DNA of 25,946 nucleotides from Armatimonadetes bacterium UBA5352. GTDB lineage: Bacteria > Armatimonadota > Zipacnadia > Zipacnadales > UBA5352. The stretch is from assembly GCA_002411015.1 (NCBI GenBank), contig DHPY01000080.1, positions 1 to 25,946 on the forward strand, written 5' to 3'. The position numbers and the translations under genes are program-made. Each line of letters begins with the position of its first letter. Position 1 is the stretch's first letter. The notes below the pieces were generated by a model, which was not told the DNA's origin, did not search any database, and worked only from the letters and a program-made list of their open reading frames with translations. Shown piece by piece: positions 8,604-16,237 of the stretch.

Positions 8604-9337
8604 AGAAGATAGACATGCACGGGCACCTCGGCTACTGGCCGTTCGCGCTGCCGAACTGCGGCACCGTGGAGTCGCTGCTGCACCTGTGCGAGCGGTACGA
8701 CATCGACCGGCTCGTCGCCTCCTCCTCGCTGGCCCTCAACTACGACATGGTCGGCGGGAATGCGGAGATGGCTGCGGCTGCCGACGAGCATGGGCGGCTG
8801 TTGATGTATGTATATGTTAACCCGAACTTTCTTGCACAAAGTTGCACTGAGATGGACCGCTATCTGCCCGAGGACTTCGCGGTCGGCTGCAAGATCCACA
8901 CGAGCTACTCCGCCACGCCCACTTCCGCGCCGCGCATGCATGACCTGATGGCGGAGATCGCCCGGCGCACGAACCTGGTGAAGATCCACCCGGGGGACGC
9001 AGCCGATCTCGCGAAGTGGGCGCGCGCCTACCCGGACCTGAACATCATCGTCGCGCACTCCTTCGGCGCGGGCTATCGCGGCGCGGTGCAACTTGCGCTG
9101 GCGCACCCGAACATCTACCTCGATTTCTGCTGCAGCCACGCCGGGCGGGGCAAAATCCGCGATGCCCTCGACTGCTGCGGCCCCGGGCAGATCGTCTTCG
9201 GGTCAGACGTGGACCTGCTCGATCCAGCCTTCACGCTCGCGGTCTTCGAGGGCGCGAAAATGACCGAAGAGGAGCGGAGCGCAGTCTACTACGACAATGC
9301 AGCGCGGCTGCTCGGCCTGCCGCCATTGAAAGCCTGA
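8600..9337 (+). CDS. Amidohydrolase-family metal-dependent hydrolase
   Basis: 245 aa, cytoplasmic, no signal peptide. It starts at ATG 8600 inside the stop of the preceding gene (ATGA, 4-base overlap), with GGGGAGG at 8586-8592. The metal-binding pattern of a TIM-barrel amidohydrolase is complete: DMHGH (H7, H9), VKIHPGD (H130), IVAHSFGAG (H153) and FGSDVD (D203). K98 in GCKIH could be a further ligand. Substrate is unknown; relatives hydrolyse or decarboxylate small amides, lactones or aromatic acids. Codons around 8801-8850 are unusually AT-rich compared with the rest of the gene. It ends the + strand series that starts with the ROK kinase. Confidence 0.85.
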   Translation: MKKIDMHGHLGYWPFALPNCGTVESLLHLCERYDIDRLVASSSLALNYDMVGGNAEMAAAADEHGRLLMYVYVNPNFLAQSCTEMDRYLPEDFAVGCKIHTSYSATPTSAPRMHDLMAEIARRTNLVKIHPGDAADLAKWARAYPDLNIIVAHSFGAGYRGAVQLALAHPNIYLDFCCSHAGRGKIRDALDCCGPGQIVFGSDVDLLDPAFTLAVFEGAKMTEEERSAVYYDNAARLLGLPPLKA

Positions 9338-9364
9338 GCGCACCCCGAACCGTCCGAAAGAGGG

Positions 9365-9393
9365 TTGACGCAAGTCCGCCTCTATGCTATAGT
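9365..9393 (+). promoter_or_regulatory. tRNA-Glu promoter, sigma-70 type with extended -10
   Basis: TTGACG (9365-9370) and TATAGT (9388-9393) lie exactly 17 bases apart, each matching 5 of 6 consensus bases. TGC directly before the -10 box makes it an extended -10. Transcription would start near 9400, about 12 bases before the mature tRNA. Confidence 0.85.
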
Positions 9394-9411
9394 ATCTCTC
9401 GTCAGGAAGGT

Positions 9412-9486
9412 GCGCCCATGGTCTAGTGGTCAGGATATCGGGTTCTCAGCCCGAGGGCCGGGGTTCGACTCCCCGTGGGCGTACCA
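9412..9486 (+). tRNA. tRNA-Glu (anticodon CTC)
   Basis: 75 bases including an encoded CCA (9484-9486). The acceptor stem is GCGCCCA with TGGGCGT (first pair is a G-T wobble). The D arm is GTCT-AGTGGTC-AGGAT. The anticodon stem TCGGG/CCCGA encloses the loop TTCTCAG, giving anticodon CTC, which reads the Glu codon GAG. The T arm is CGGGG-TTCGACT-CCCCG. GAG is a common Glu codon in the flanking high-GC genes. It has its own promoter and terminator. Confidence 0.95.
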
Positions 9487-9539
9487 GCAATCATTCGCCG
9501 CAGGCCTGCTCATCCATCGCGGGTCACGCGGGTTTCCGC

Positions 9540-9577
9540 AGGCCGCGCAGACCCTTTGCGCGGCCTCTTTCACCTTT
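9540..9577 (+). terminator. Terminator after tRNA-Glu
   Basis: A perfect 10-bp stem (AGGCCGCGCA 9540-9549 and TGCGCGGCCT 9557-9566) with a 7-base loop is followed by a pyrimidine-rich tail, CTTTCACCTTT. It lies between the tRNA and the lytic transglycosylase gene. Confidence 0.75.
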
Positions 9578-9651
9578 GCTGCGACGGGTGGCGGAATGCG
9601 CGACGATAACGTTTGCGGCCTCGAGACTCTGACCAGAGGAAGGTGGGGCGC

Positions 9652-10692
9652 GTGACGCTCCGACCGGCCATCATCTGCATCGCTGCCCTGCTCATCTCAT
9701 CACTCGCTGTCGCATCCGATGATCCGGTCGCGGACTACCTCGCGACCCGCGAACGTCTCGTCCCCGCCGCCGTCTCGTCGCACATAGCCCTCCAGCAGGT
9801 CCTCGCCACCGGTGATTTCGACCACGTCGAGGTCACCGGCGACGTCAGCGGCAAATGTTCGGCGGCCCCGGCGCTCGAAGGCCACCCCATGCGCACGCTC
9901 ATGCTTACGCTCGATGATGGCTGGAGCCTGGCGCTGAAGGCCGGCGAGGAGATCGACGCGCTGCAGGTGGGCCATCGGGTTGCGGTGATCGCGCGCCCCT
10001 CCGGCGGCAGCGGTCTGAACGACCTCCTGCTCGAGGCGTGGGCCTACGACTGGGACCTCCCGCATGAGGAAGAGGGCGCGCAAGCTCCACCGGTTGAGGC
10101 CCCATCGGCGCTTCCGGCGCAGCCTGATCTCCCCGTAGTATCCGCGCCTGCCGGCGCCCCTCCCACCGTGGGTGCGGCTCCGATCGTTCCGCCGTCGCCC
10201 GACGCCGGACTTGATGGTGTGATCGCGGTCTGGAGGAAGTGGGTGCTCGGGCTCAACCCCAAGCTCAGCGACGAGCAGGCGAGCAATATCGTGCGCTGGG
10301 TGCTGCACTATTCCCAGCAGTACAACGTGAATCACAAGCTGATCTTCGCGCTGATCAAGTGGGAGTCGTGGTACAATCCGGGCTGCGTCTCACATGCCGG
10401 AGCGACCGGGCTCATGCAGCTTATGCCCGGAACCGCGCGCAGCCTGGGTGTGGACCCGCGCAACGTGCAGCAGAACATTGAGGGCGGCGTGCATTACCTC
10501 TCCGAGCAGTTGGAGATCTACCGCAACCGGCCCAACTACGAGCGCGTCCTCCTCGCGCTGGCCTGCTACAATGCCGGCCCGAATGCCGTCAAGCGCGCCG
10601 GCAACTGCGTCCCCAATATCACCGAGACGCGGTCCTATGTGAGGAAAGTCAGCGGCACCTTCTACGAGCTGCACCAGGCCGGTATGCCCTGA
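9652..10692 (+). CDS. Secreted lytic transglycosylase (SLT domain)
   Basis: 346 aa from GTG 9652, preceded by AGAGGAAGG; this start places a signal peptide right at the N-terminus (TLRPAIICIAALLISSLAVAS). Residues 30-140 form a strand-rich domain resembling an OB-like module, followed by a Pro/Ala-rich linker at about 144-183. Residues 224-335 are the goose-lysozyme-like SLT domain: catalytic E238 in IKWESWYNP, then GATGLMQLMPGTA and LACYNAGPNAVK. It would cleave peptidoglycan between MurNAc and GlcNAc in the periplasm, forming anhydro-muropeptides. The Slt/MltC-like domain order suggests wall remodelling or assembly of an envelope machine. Confidence 0.92.
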   Translation: MTLRPAIICIAALLISSLAVASDDPVADYLATRERLVPAAVSSHIALQQVLATGDFDHVEVTGDVSGKCSAAPALEGHPMRTLMLTLDDGWSLALKAGEEIDALQVGHRVAVIARPSGGSGLNDLLLEAWAYDWDLPHEEEGAQAPPVEAPSALPAQPDLPVVSAPAGAPPTVGAAPIVPPSPDAGLDGVIAVWRKWVLGLNPKLSDEQASNIVRWVLHYSQQYNVNHKLIFALIKWESWYNPGCVSHAGATGLMQLMPGTARSLGVDPRNVQQNIEGGVHYLSEQLEIYRNRPNYERVLLALACYNAGPNAVKRAGNCVPNITETRSYVRKVSGTFYELHQAGMP

Positions 10693-10724
10693 CGTCTGAG
10701 CTCGTTCCTGCGGGAGGACCTCGG

Positions 10725-12140
10725 ATGCGCCCTGCGCTTGCGTTGGTTGCCGCGCTGCTCCCCCTGTCAGTCGTGGCTCAGCCCCTCTTCGTCGACGTGA
10801 CCGCCGATTCAGGGCTTTCCGGCGGCGGTCAGGCCGCATGGGCCGACTATGACTCCGATAGCCTCGTGGATGTGCTGGTCGGTGGCACCCTCTTTCGCAA
10901 CCTCGATGGCACGCACTTCTCACTCGCCGAGTTGCCCGACGGCATCGCCTCCATGAGCGGCACCTGGGGCGACTGCGACAACGATGGCGACCTCGACCTC
11001 TTCACCTTCGGCAGCCACTTCGCCCTCGCGCTCAACAACGGAGACGGGAGCTTCACAGCGGGACAGCTGCCGGAGGTCCCGGTCGTCAACTCGCGCGGCG
11101 CGTGCTGGGTGGACGTGAACGCCGACGGCCTGCTGGACCTCTACATCGGCGGCTATGAGGCGTGGGAGGAGGCGGTCTACCTCGACGCAGTGCTCATCAA
11201 TGAGGGCGGCGGCCGCTTCATCGTCGGCTGGCAGAGCAGCGAGGCTGACAAGCGTTCCGCGCGCGGGGTGACCGCCGCGGACTTCGACGAGGACGGCGAC
11301 GCGGATGTCTACGTGAGCAACTACCGCCTCCAGCCGAACTACCTCTTCCTGAACTCCGGCACGCTGCCGATGGACGAGGCCGGGGCGAAGCGCGGCGTGG
11401 CGGGCATCGCGAAGGACGTCATCGACTACACGGGCGGGATCCGCTACGCCGTCAGCGGCCACACGATCGGCTCCTCCTGGGGCGATCTCGATGACGACGG
11501 CCATCTCGATCTGTTCGTCGGTAACTTCAGCCATCCGCCGGCCTACCAGGACCGCCCGCAATTCCTCCGCAACACCGCGGGCCCCGACTGGCGCTTTGAG
11601 GACATGAGCGCCGGCGCAGGCCTCATCTGGCAGGAGTCATTCGCGAGCCCGGCGCTCGCCGACGTGGACAATGATGGCGATCTCGACCTCTACTTCACCA
11701 CGGTCTACGAGGGCGACCACAGTGTGCTCTACCTCAATGATGGCGGCTGGCGCTTCCGCGATGTCACAGCGGCCTCCGGCATAGATACCGCGCGCACCTA
11801 CCAGGCCGCATGGGCCGACTACGACGGCGATGGCGACCTGGACCTGCTCTCGGGCGGCAAGCTCTATCAGAACGAGGGGCCGGGCGGAAGCTGGCTGCGG
11901 GTGAAGCTCGAGGGGGCGGGCTCGGCGATCGGCGCGGTCGCGCGGGTGAGAGTGGGGGAGAGGGCGCTTACCCGGCAGGTCGAGTCATCAACCGGTGAGG
12001 GCAATCAGAACGAGATGGTGCTGCACTTCGGCCTCGGCGACTATGATGGCTTCGTGAGCGTTGAGGTCACGTGGCCGGGCGGCGTGCGCACCACCCACAA
12101 CCTGCGAAGTGGCTGCTCGGTGACTGTCTCGCAGGAGTAG
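10725..12140 (+). CDS. Secreted FG-GAP/VCBS beta-propeller protein with ASPIC/UnbV C-terminus
   Basis: 471 aa; ATG start with GGGAGGACC upstream; signal peptide at residues 1-19 (cleaved after VVAQ or nearby). Seven Asp-rich calcium-binding loops of the DxDxDGxxD type occur through the protein: DYDSDSLVD (degenerate), DCDNDGDLD, DVNADGLLD, DFDEDGDAD, DLDDDGHLD, DVDNDGDLD and DYDGDGDLD. Seven repeats fit a seven-bladed propeller. The last 80 residues (WLRVKLEGAGSAIGAVARVRV, HFGLGDYD, VTWPGGV) match the ASPIC/UnbV module of CRTAC1-like proteins. Likely extracellular or surface, binding calcium; the ligand is unknown. It begins 32 bases after the transglycosylase and may share its transcript. 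Confidence 0.9.
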   Translation: MRPALALVAALLPLSVVAQPLFVDVTADSGLSGGGQAAWADYDSDSLVDVLVGGTLFRNLDGTHFSLAELPDGIASMSGTWGDCDNDGDLDLFTFGSHFALALNNGDGSFTAGQLPEVPVVNSRGACWVDVNADGLLDLYIGGYEAWEEAVYLDAVLINEGGGRFIVGWQSSEADKRSARGVTAADFDEDGDADVYVSNYRLQPNYLFLNSGTLPMDEAGAKRGVAGIAKDVIDYTGGIRYAVSGHTIGSSWGDLDDDGHLDLFVGNFSHPPAYQDRPQFLRNTAGPDWRFEDMSAGAGLIWQESFASPALADVDNDGDLDLYFTTVYEGDHSVLYLNDGGWRFRDVTAASGIDTARTYQAAWADYDGDGDLDLLSGGKLYQNEGPGGSWLRVKLEGAGSAIGAVARVRVGERALTRQVESSTGEGNQNEMVLHFGLGDYDGFVSVEVTWPGGVRTTHNLRSGCSVTVSQE

Positions 12141-12164
12141 CCGCCCGTTCAGCGGCACGCCTGC
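12131..12164. terminator. Possible bidirectional terminator hairpin at convergent gene ends
   Basis: An interrupted stem pairs GCAGG (12131-12135) with CCTGC (12160-12164) and GCCGC (12140-12144) with GCGGC (12152-12156), spanning the two convergent stop codons. There is no T-run on either side, so termination function is uncertain. Confidence 0.3.
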
Positions 12165-12862
12165 ACGAACGCTTCGAAGATGGCCATCAGTGCCGGTTCG
12201 CGGTGCGCCATGATCTCCGGGTGGAACTGCAGCCCGAGGCAGAAGCGCGCGTCAGGCCGCTCGATCGCCTCGACGACACCATCTGCGGCTCGCGCCACGA
12301 CCTCGAATCCCGGCGCCAGATCGTCCACCGCCTGGTGGTGGTAGCTGTTGACACTCACGCGCGACCCCAGCAGCTCGCGCAGCAGACTGCCCTCGACCGG
12401 CTCGATGTCGTGCGTGCCGAACCAGCCGGGAGCGCTCTGATTGTGCTTCAGTACGCCCCGCACCTCGCTCGTGACATCCTGCAGCAGCGTGCCGCCCGCG
12501 AAGACATTCATGGCCTGGATGCCCCGGCAGATGCCCAGTAGCGGCAGCTCAGATCGCTCGAGCGCACAGCGCAATGCAACCCCGTCGAGGTGATCGCGCT
12601 TCGGGCTCACCCCGCCGAGCCTCGCGATCGGCTGCCGGCCGTAGGTGCGTGGATCCACGTCCGGCCCGCCCGTGATAAGCAGCCCGTCACACAGCTCCAG
12701 CAGCGCCACGATCTCCTCGTCCGGGCAGTCGTGGACCAGCAGCGCAGCGCCACCGGCATCCGCGACGCGGTCGAGGTAGGGCTGGTTCACCTGCTGGCGC
12801 TCGGAGAACGCCCCCGAGTCGCCTTCAGAGTAGTTGCATAGCACACCGACGCGCGGCTTCAT
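12149..12862 (-). CDS. Class I glutamine amidotransferase-like peptidase C26 (PuuD-like)
   Basis: 237 aa. The ATG at 12862 overlaps the lnt stop (ATGA). The catalytic triad of the C26/gamma-glutamyl-GABA hydrolase family is present: nucleophile C112 in GICRGIQAMNVFAGGTLLQD, and H214 with E216 in QFHPE. ITGGPDVDP (63-71) and NSYHHQAVDDL (172-182) are family blocks. Relatives hydrolyse gamma-glutamyl amides, as PuuD does in putrescine breakdown; no other puu genes are visible here. It is the last gene of the minus-strand series, ending 8 bases from the convergent FG-GAP gene. Confidence 0.88.
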   Translation of the reverse strand: MKPRVGVLCNYSEGDSGAFSERQQVNQPYLDRVADAGGAALLVHDCPDEEIVALLELCDGLLITGGPDVDPRTYGRQPIARLGGVSPKRDHLDGVALRCALERSELPLLGICRGIQAMNVFAGGTLLQDVTSEVRGVLKHNQSAPGWFGTHDIEPVEGSLLRELLGSRVSVNSYHHQAVDDLAPGFEVVARAADGVVEAIERPDARFCLGLQFHPEIMAHREPALMAIFEAFVQACR

Positions 12863-14514
12863 GAGCGCTCCTCCGAACCACCGGTCTCCTCTGCGGGACC
12901 GCCGCTCTCCCTGCTCGGAAGGCCCAGCAGGCCAAACCACAGCAGCACTCCACACACAATCTGCAGCGGAAGATCGCCCCATCGGTGGTACGCCGAAAGC
13001 TCGTTTCGTGGCGTGATCTCATGCGACGCGACGCCGGCCTCCGCCACCGGGACGTCCGAGAGCACCTCACCGTTGGGCGCGATGATCTGCGAGCGCCCCC
13101 ACGTGGCCGCGCGCACCATGTAGCGCCGCGCCTCCACTGCACGGAGCGGGGCAGAGGCTGAGTGCTGCTCGATCTCCCACGTCCCGGCCGCCCAGGCGTC
13201 GCTGGTGCCGATCAGGATGAACTCTGCGCCAAGCTGCGAGTTCGTGCGCACAGCGTTGGGGAACAGGCCCTCGAAGCAGATGAGCGGCCCGGCCTGAACA
13301 CCACCGAGATCGAGGGTGCGATGGTCCTCACCCGGCGAGAAGTCCACCGCGCGGAGCGCGAACTTCCGAAGCCACGGGAAGCGATCGGACCGTGGAACAC
13401 GCTCGCCAAACGGCACGAGGATGACCTTCTGGTAGCTGTCGGTCAACTCGCCCTCGGGGGAGAACACGTAGAGCGTGTTGAAGACGCGACCGTCCCGGAA
13501 CTCATACGCGCCGGTAACGAGCCACGCGGACATCTCCGCCGCAAACGCGCCCACGCGCTCCTGATACTCCTGCACAGTGTTCAGCGCCACGGGGAGCGCC
13601 GTCTCCGGCCAGACGATCAGGTCCAGGCCGCCGGGGACTGACCTCGTGAGCTTCGCGTAGGTGCTGAAGGCCTCCCCCGCCCGCTGATCGCTCGTGCCCT
13701 CGCTATCTCCGAGCGATGCCTGCACGGCCGCGACCCGTATCGGCTCTCCGGCTGTGCCGGGTGAAGCCCGCATGACCAGCGCGCCCCAGATGTAGACGAG
13801 CAGCACCACTATGTAGCACGCCAGCGCGGTCTTGGCCGCGAGTAGGGCGAACTGCCGCGGATGCATGCGCGGCCGCGCCAGCATCCCCGGCGCGATGGCC
13901 AGCAGTACCTGCGCGACGGCTGAGTTGATCAGCGCGATGAAGAAGCCGACCCCGAAGTGGCCGACCATCGAGGCGCTCTGGAGGATCGCGAGCTGGCTGT
14001 GCTGTGTGTAACCGAGGTTGCCTACAGTGAAGCCGAATGCGCCGACACCGCCGCGCAGCATCTCCACCAGCGACCACGCCGATGCCACCGAGAGCGCGCG
14101 CAGGGCCGGGTGCGGCGTGCGATTGCACATCGCCGCCACGAGGCCGAAGAGGCCGAAGAAGAGGGCGCTGAAGCCGGCGCTTGCGATCCAGGCGATCAGA
14201 CCGTAGTTGAGCATGAAGAGGGCATAGAGGCCCATGAAGGCGAAGCCGAAGATCAGCCCCAGCGCCAGTCCGCCCCGAGGGCGCAGCTGCGTCAGCGCGA
14301 AGAAGAGGGGGATGAGCGCGAACCAGGCGAGCGCGCCGAGGTCCAGTGGCGGGAAAGCGCCAAAGAGGGCCAGCGCCGAGACGAGCCCGAGCGCGACCTT
14401 CGGCCACGAGAGCCGAAGAATGCGGTCCAGTGAGGGCGCAGGCTGAGGCTGGGCGCCCGGAGTTCCGCTGGGACCGGCGGGAGGCTCAGCGGCTTCCACA
14501 CGCTGGCGCTTCAC
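12859..14514 (-). CDS. lnt: Apolipoprotein N-acyltransferase
   Basis: 551 aa. The start is GTG 14514 within the stop of the aminotransferase gene (GTGA overlap). Residues 36-250 contain the hydrophobic membrane segments. Residues 260-495 form the nitrilase-type domain, with the catalytic triad E304 (VWPETALP), K363 (YQKVILVPFGERVP) and C413 (LICFEGLFPN). A last hydrophobic segment lies near 517-532. The enzyme moves an acyl chain from phospholipid to the N-terminal Cys of lipoproteins at the periplasmic face of the inner membrane, the final step of lipoprotein maturation. Its presence suggests a diderm. The first 30 residues are Pro/Ala-rich and poorly conserved in style, so a later start is possible. 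Confidence 0.95.
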   Translation of the reverse strand: MKRQRVEAAEPPAGPSGTPGAQPQPAPSLDRILRLSWPKVALGLVSALALFGAFPPLDLGALAWFALIPLFFALTQLRPRGGLALGLIFGFAFMGLYALFMLNYGLIAWIASAGFSALFFGLFGLVAAMCNRTPHPALRALSVASAWSLVEMLRGGVGAFGFTVGNLGYTQHSQLAILQSASMVGHFGVGFFIALINSAVAQVLLAIAPGMLARPRMHPRQFALLAAKTALACYIVVLLVYIWGALVMRASPGTAGEPIRVAAVQASLGDSEGTSDQRAGEAFSTYAKLTRSVPGGLDLIVWPETALPVALNTVQEYQERVGAFAAEMSAWLVTGAYEFRDGRVFNTLYVFSPEGELTDSYQKVILVPFGERVPRSDRFPWLRKFALRAVDFSPGEDHRTLDLGGVQAGPLICFEGLFPNAVRTNSQLGAEFILIGTSDAWAAGTWEIEQHSASAPLRAVEARRYMVRAATWGRSQIIAPNGEVLSDVPVAEAGVASHEITPRNELSAYHRWGDLPLQIVCGVLLWFGLLGLPSRESGGPAEETGGSEERS

Positions 14515-15710
14515 GGCTGAATCATGACCTCGCCGGCCTCAAGGCGCCGAAGAAACACCTCGATGCGCGCAAGCGCATCGCGCAGGTCGCCGATCGAGCT
14601 TGCGTAGCTGCAGCGCACGTGTCCCTCGCCGCCCGCGCCGAATGCGTCGCCGGGGACCACCGCCACCCGCTGATCCGCCAGCAGCGCCTTCGCGAACTGC
14701 TGCGAGGTGAGCCCCGTCGAGCGGATGGAGGGGAACGCATAGAAGGCGCCCATCGGCACGAAGCAGTCCAGGCCGATCCGGTTCAGGCCGGTGACGAAGA
14801 CGCGGCGCCTCTGGTCATACTCAGCGACCATCCTGGCGCGGTCGTCAGCACCGTGCCTCAGTGCTTCAGTTGCCGCCGTCTGCGCCATGACGGGCACACA
14901 CATCGTAGTGTACGCGTGGATCCGCGTCATCGCCTCGATGATCTCAGCGGGGCCGCAGGCATAGCCGATGCGCCAGCCGGTCATCGCGTCGGCCTTGGAG
15001 AAACCGTTCAGCAGCAGCGTGCGTTCGCGCATACCGGGCAGCGAAGCGAAGCTGCAGTGGGGGCCCTCGTACGTGAGCTCCGCGTAGATCTCATCTGAGA
15101 TGACGAGCAGGTCTCGGTCGCGCGCGACCTCCGCCACCTCTTCGAGATCGTTGCGCCGCATGATCGCGCCTGTGGGATTCGAGGGATTACAGAAGAGCAG
15201 CCCGCGCGTTCGTTCCGTGCAGGCGGCGCGAAGTGCGGCGGACTTTATGCCGAACTCGTCCTCGAGCAGTGTCGGCACCGCCACGGCCCGCCCGTAGGCA
15301 AGCTCAACGCACGGGGCGTAGGAGACGTAGCAGGGGTCGGGCACGAGGAGCTCATCGCCCGCGTCGAGCAGCACGCGCATCGCGAGATCCACGGCCTCGC
15401 TCGCGCCGACAGTGACCAGGATCTCCTCCTCAGGGTCATACTGCACCCCGAAACGGCGGCCTAAGTACTCCGCAATCTCCACGCGCAACTCAGTGGTGCC
15501 GCGGTTGGAGGTGTACGAGGTGGCGCCGCGGCGCAGGGACTCGATCACTGCGTCACAGGCGCGCCACGGGGTCGGGAAGTCGGGCTCGCCGACACCCAGG
15601 CTGATCACATCATCCATCCCGACCACGAGATCGAAGAACTCGCGGATGCCAGATGGCCTGAGGTCCCGCGCCACGCGCGAGATCCTGTAGCCCTGTTCCG
15701 TTACGCTCAC
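14511..15710 (-). CDS. PLP-dependent class I/II aminotransferase
   Basis: 399 aa; the GTG start at 15710 overlaps the Lrp/AsnC gene stop. Fold type I features are clear: YTSNRGTTELR (substrate loop), N178 in NPSNPTG, D206 in ISDEIYAEL, the PLP Schiff-base K239 in NGFSKADAMTGWRIGY, and an Arg in HVRCSYA near the C-terminus that would bind the substrate carboxylate. It resembles the aspartate/aromatic aminotransferase-like group (AspC/PatA-type) often paired with an Lrp regulator. The amino donor cannot be told from sequence. No signal peptide; cytoplasmic. Confidence 0.92.
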   Translation of the reverse strand: MSVTEQGYRISRVARDLRPSGIREFFDLVVGMDDVISLGVGEPDFPTPWRACDAVIESLRRGATSYTSNRGTTELRVEIAEYLGRRFGVQYDPEEEILVTVGASEAVDLAMRVLLDAGDELLVPDPCYVSYAPCVELAYGRAVAVPTLLEDEFGIKSAALRAACTERTRGLLFCNPSNPTGAIMRRNDLEEVAEVARDRDLLVISDEIYAELTYEGPHCSFASLPGMRERTLLLNGFSKADAMTGWRIGYACGPAEIIEAMTRIHAYTTMCVPVMAQTAATEALRHGADDRARMVAEYDQRRRVFVTGLNRIGLDCFVPMGAFYAFPSIRSTGLTSQQFAKALLADQRVAVVPGDAFGAGGEGHVRCSYASSIGDLRDALARIEVFLRRLEAGEVMIQP

Positions 15711-16189
15711 GGCGACACCGCCAGGCGGCGGGTGCTCGGGATGTCGCCCATTAGACGGCCTTCGAGCTTGTAGGTCTTGAGCACGAACGAGGTTGAGGTG
15801 CCGGTGACACCGGATGTCGGGGCGAGCTTCTCCGCCACGAACAGCGCGATATCACGGAAGTCCTTGCCCTCGACAACCACGGTCAGGTCGGCGCTTCCGG
15901 AGGTAAGATGCACTGAGTGCACCTCGTCGAAGCGCGCGATATGCTTCGCAAGCTGGTCGAAGCCCGCACCGTGCTCGGGAGTGCCCTCAACAAGGATGTA
16001 GGCGAAAACGCGCTCGACCTCGGTCTTTGACCAATCAACAAGGGCCCTGTAGCCGAGGATGAGCCCCTCGGCCTCCATCGCGGCGATCTCCGCCCTGACC
16101 TCCTCGGATGTGAGGCCGAGTCGTTCGCCGATCTCCACGTCCGGAAGGCGCCCTTCCGCGGTCAGCACTCTCAGGATCTTCTCGCGCAT
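15707..16189 (-). CDS. Lrp/AsnC-family transcriptional regulator
   Basis: 160 aa; ATG start with a GGAGGA site about 6 bases upstream. Residues 1-50 form a winged helix-turn-helix (ILRVLTAEGRLPDVEIGERLG). Residues 60-150 form the RAM ligand-binding domain (FAYILVEGTPEHG, VHLTSGSADLTVVVEGKD). Such proteins form dimers or octamers and sense amino acids. It overlaps the aminotransferase it may regulate and sits 48 bases after secF on the same strand, so it may be read from the secD promoter or from an unseen promoter in the secF tail. Confidence 0.93.
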   Translation of the reverse strand: MREKILRVLTAEGRLPDVEIGERLGLTSEEVRAEIAAMEAEGLILGYRALVDWSKTEVERVFAYILVEGTPEHGAGFDQLAKHIARFDEVHSVHLTSGSADLTVVVEGKDFRDIALFVAEKLAPTSGVTGTSTSFVLKTYKLEGRLMGDIPSTRRLAVSP

Positions 16190-16237
16190 TCGCTTCCTCC
16201 ATCCATCAGCTTTCCGCCTACTGGCGCTCCCAAGCGA

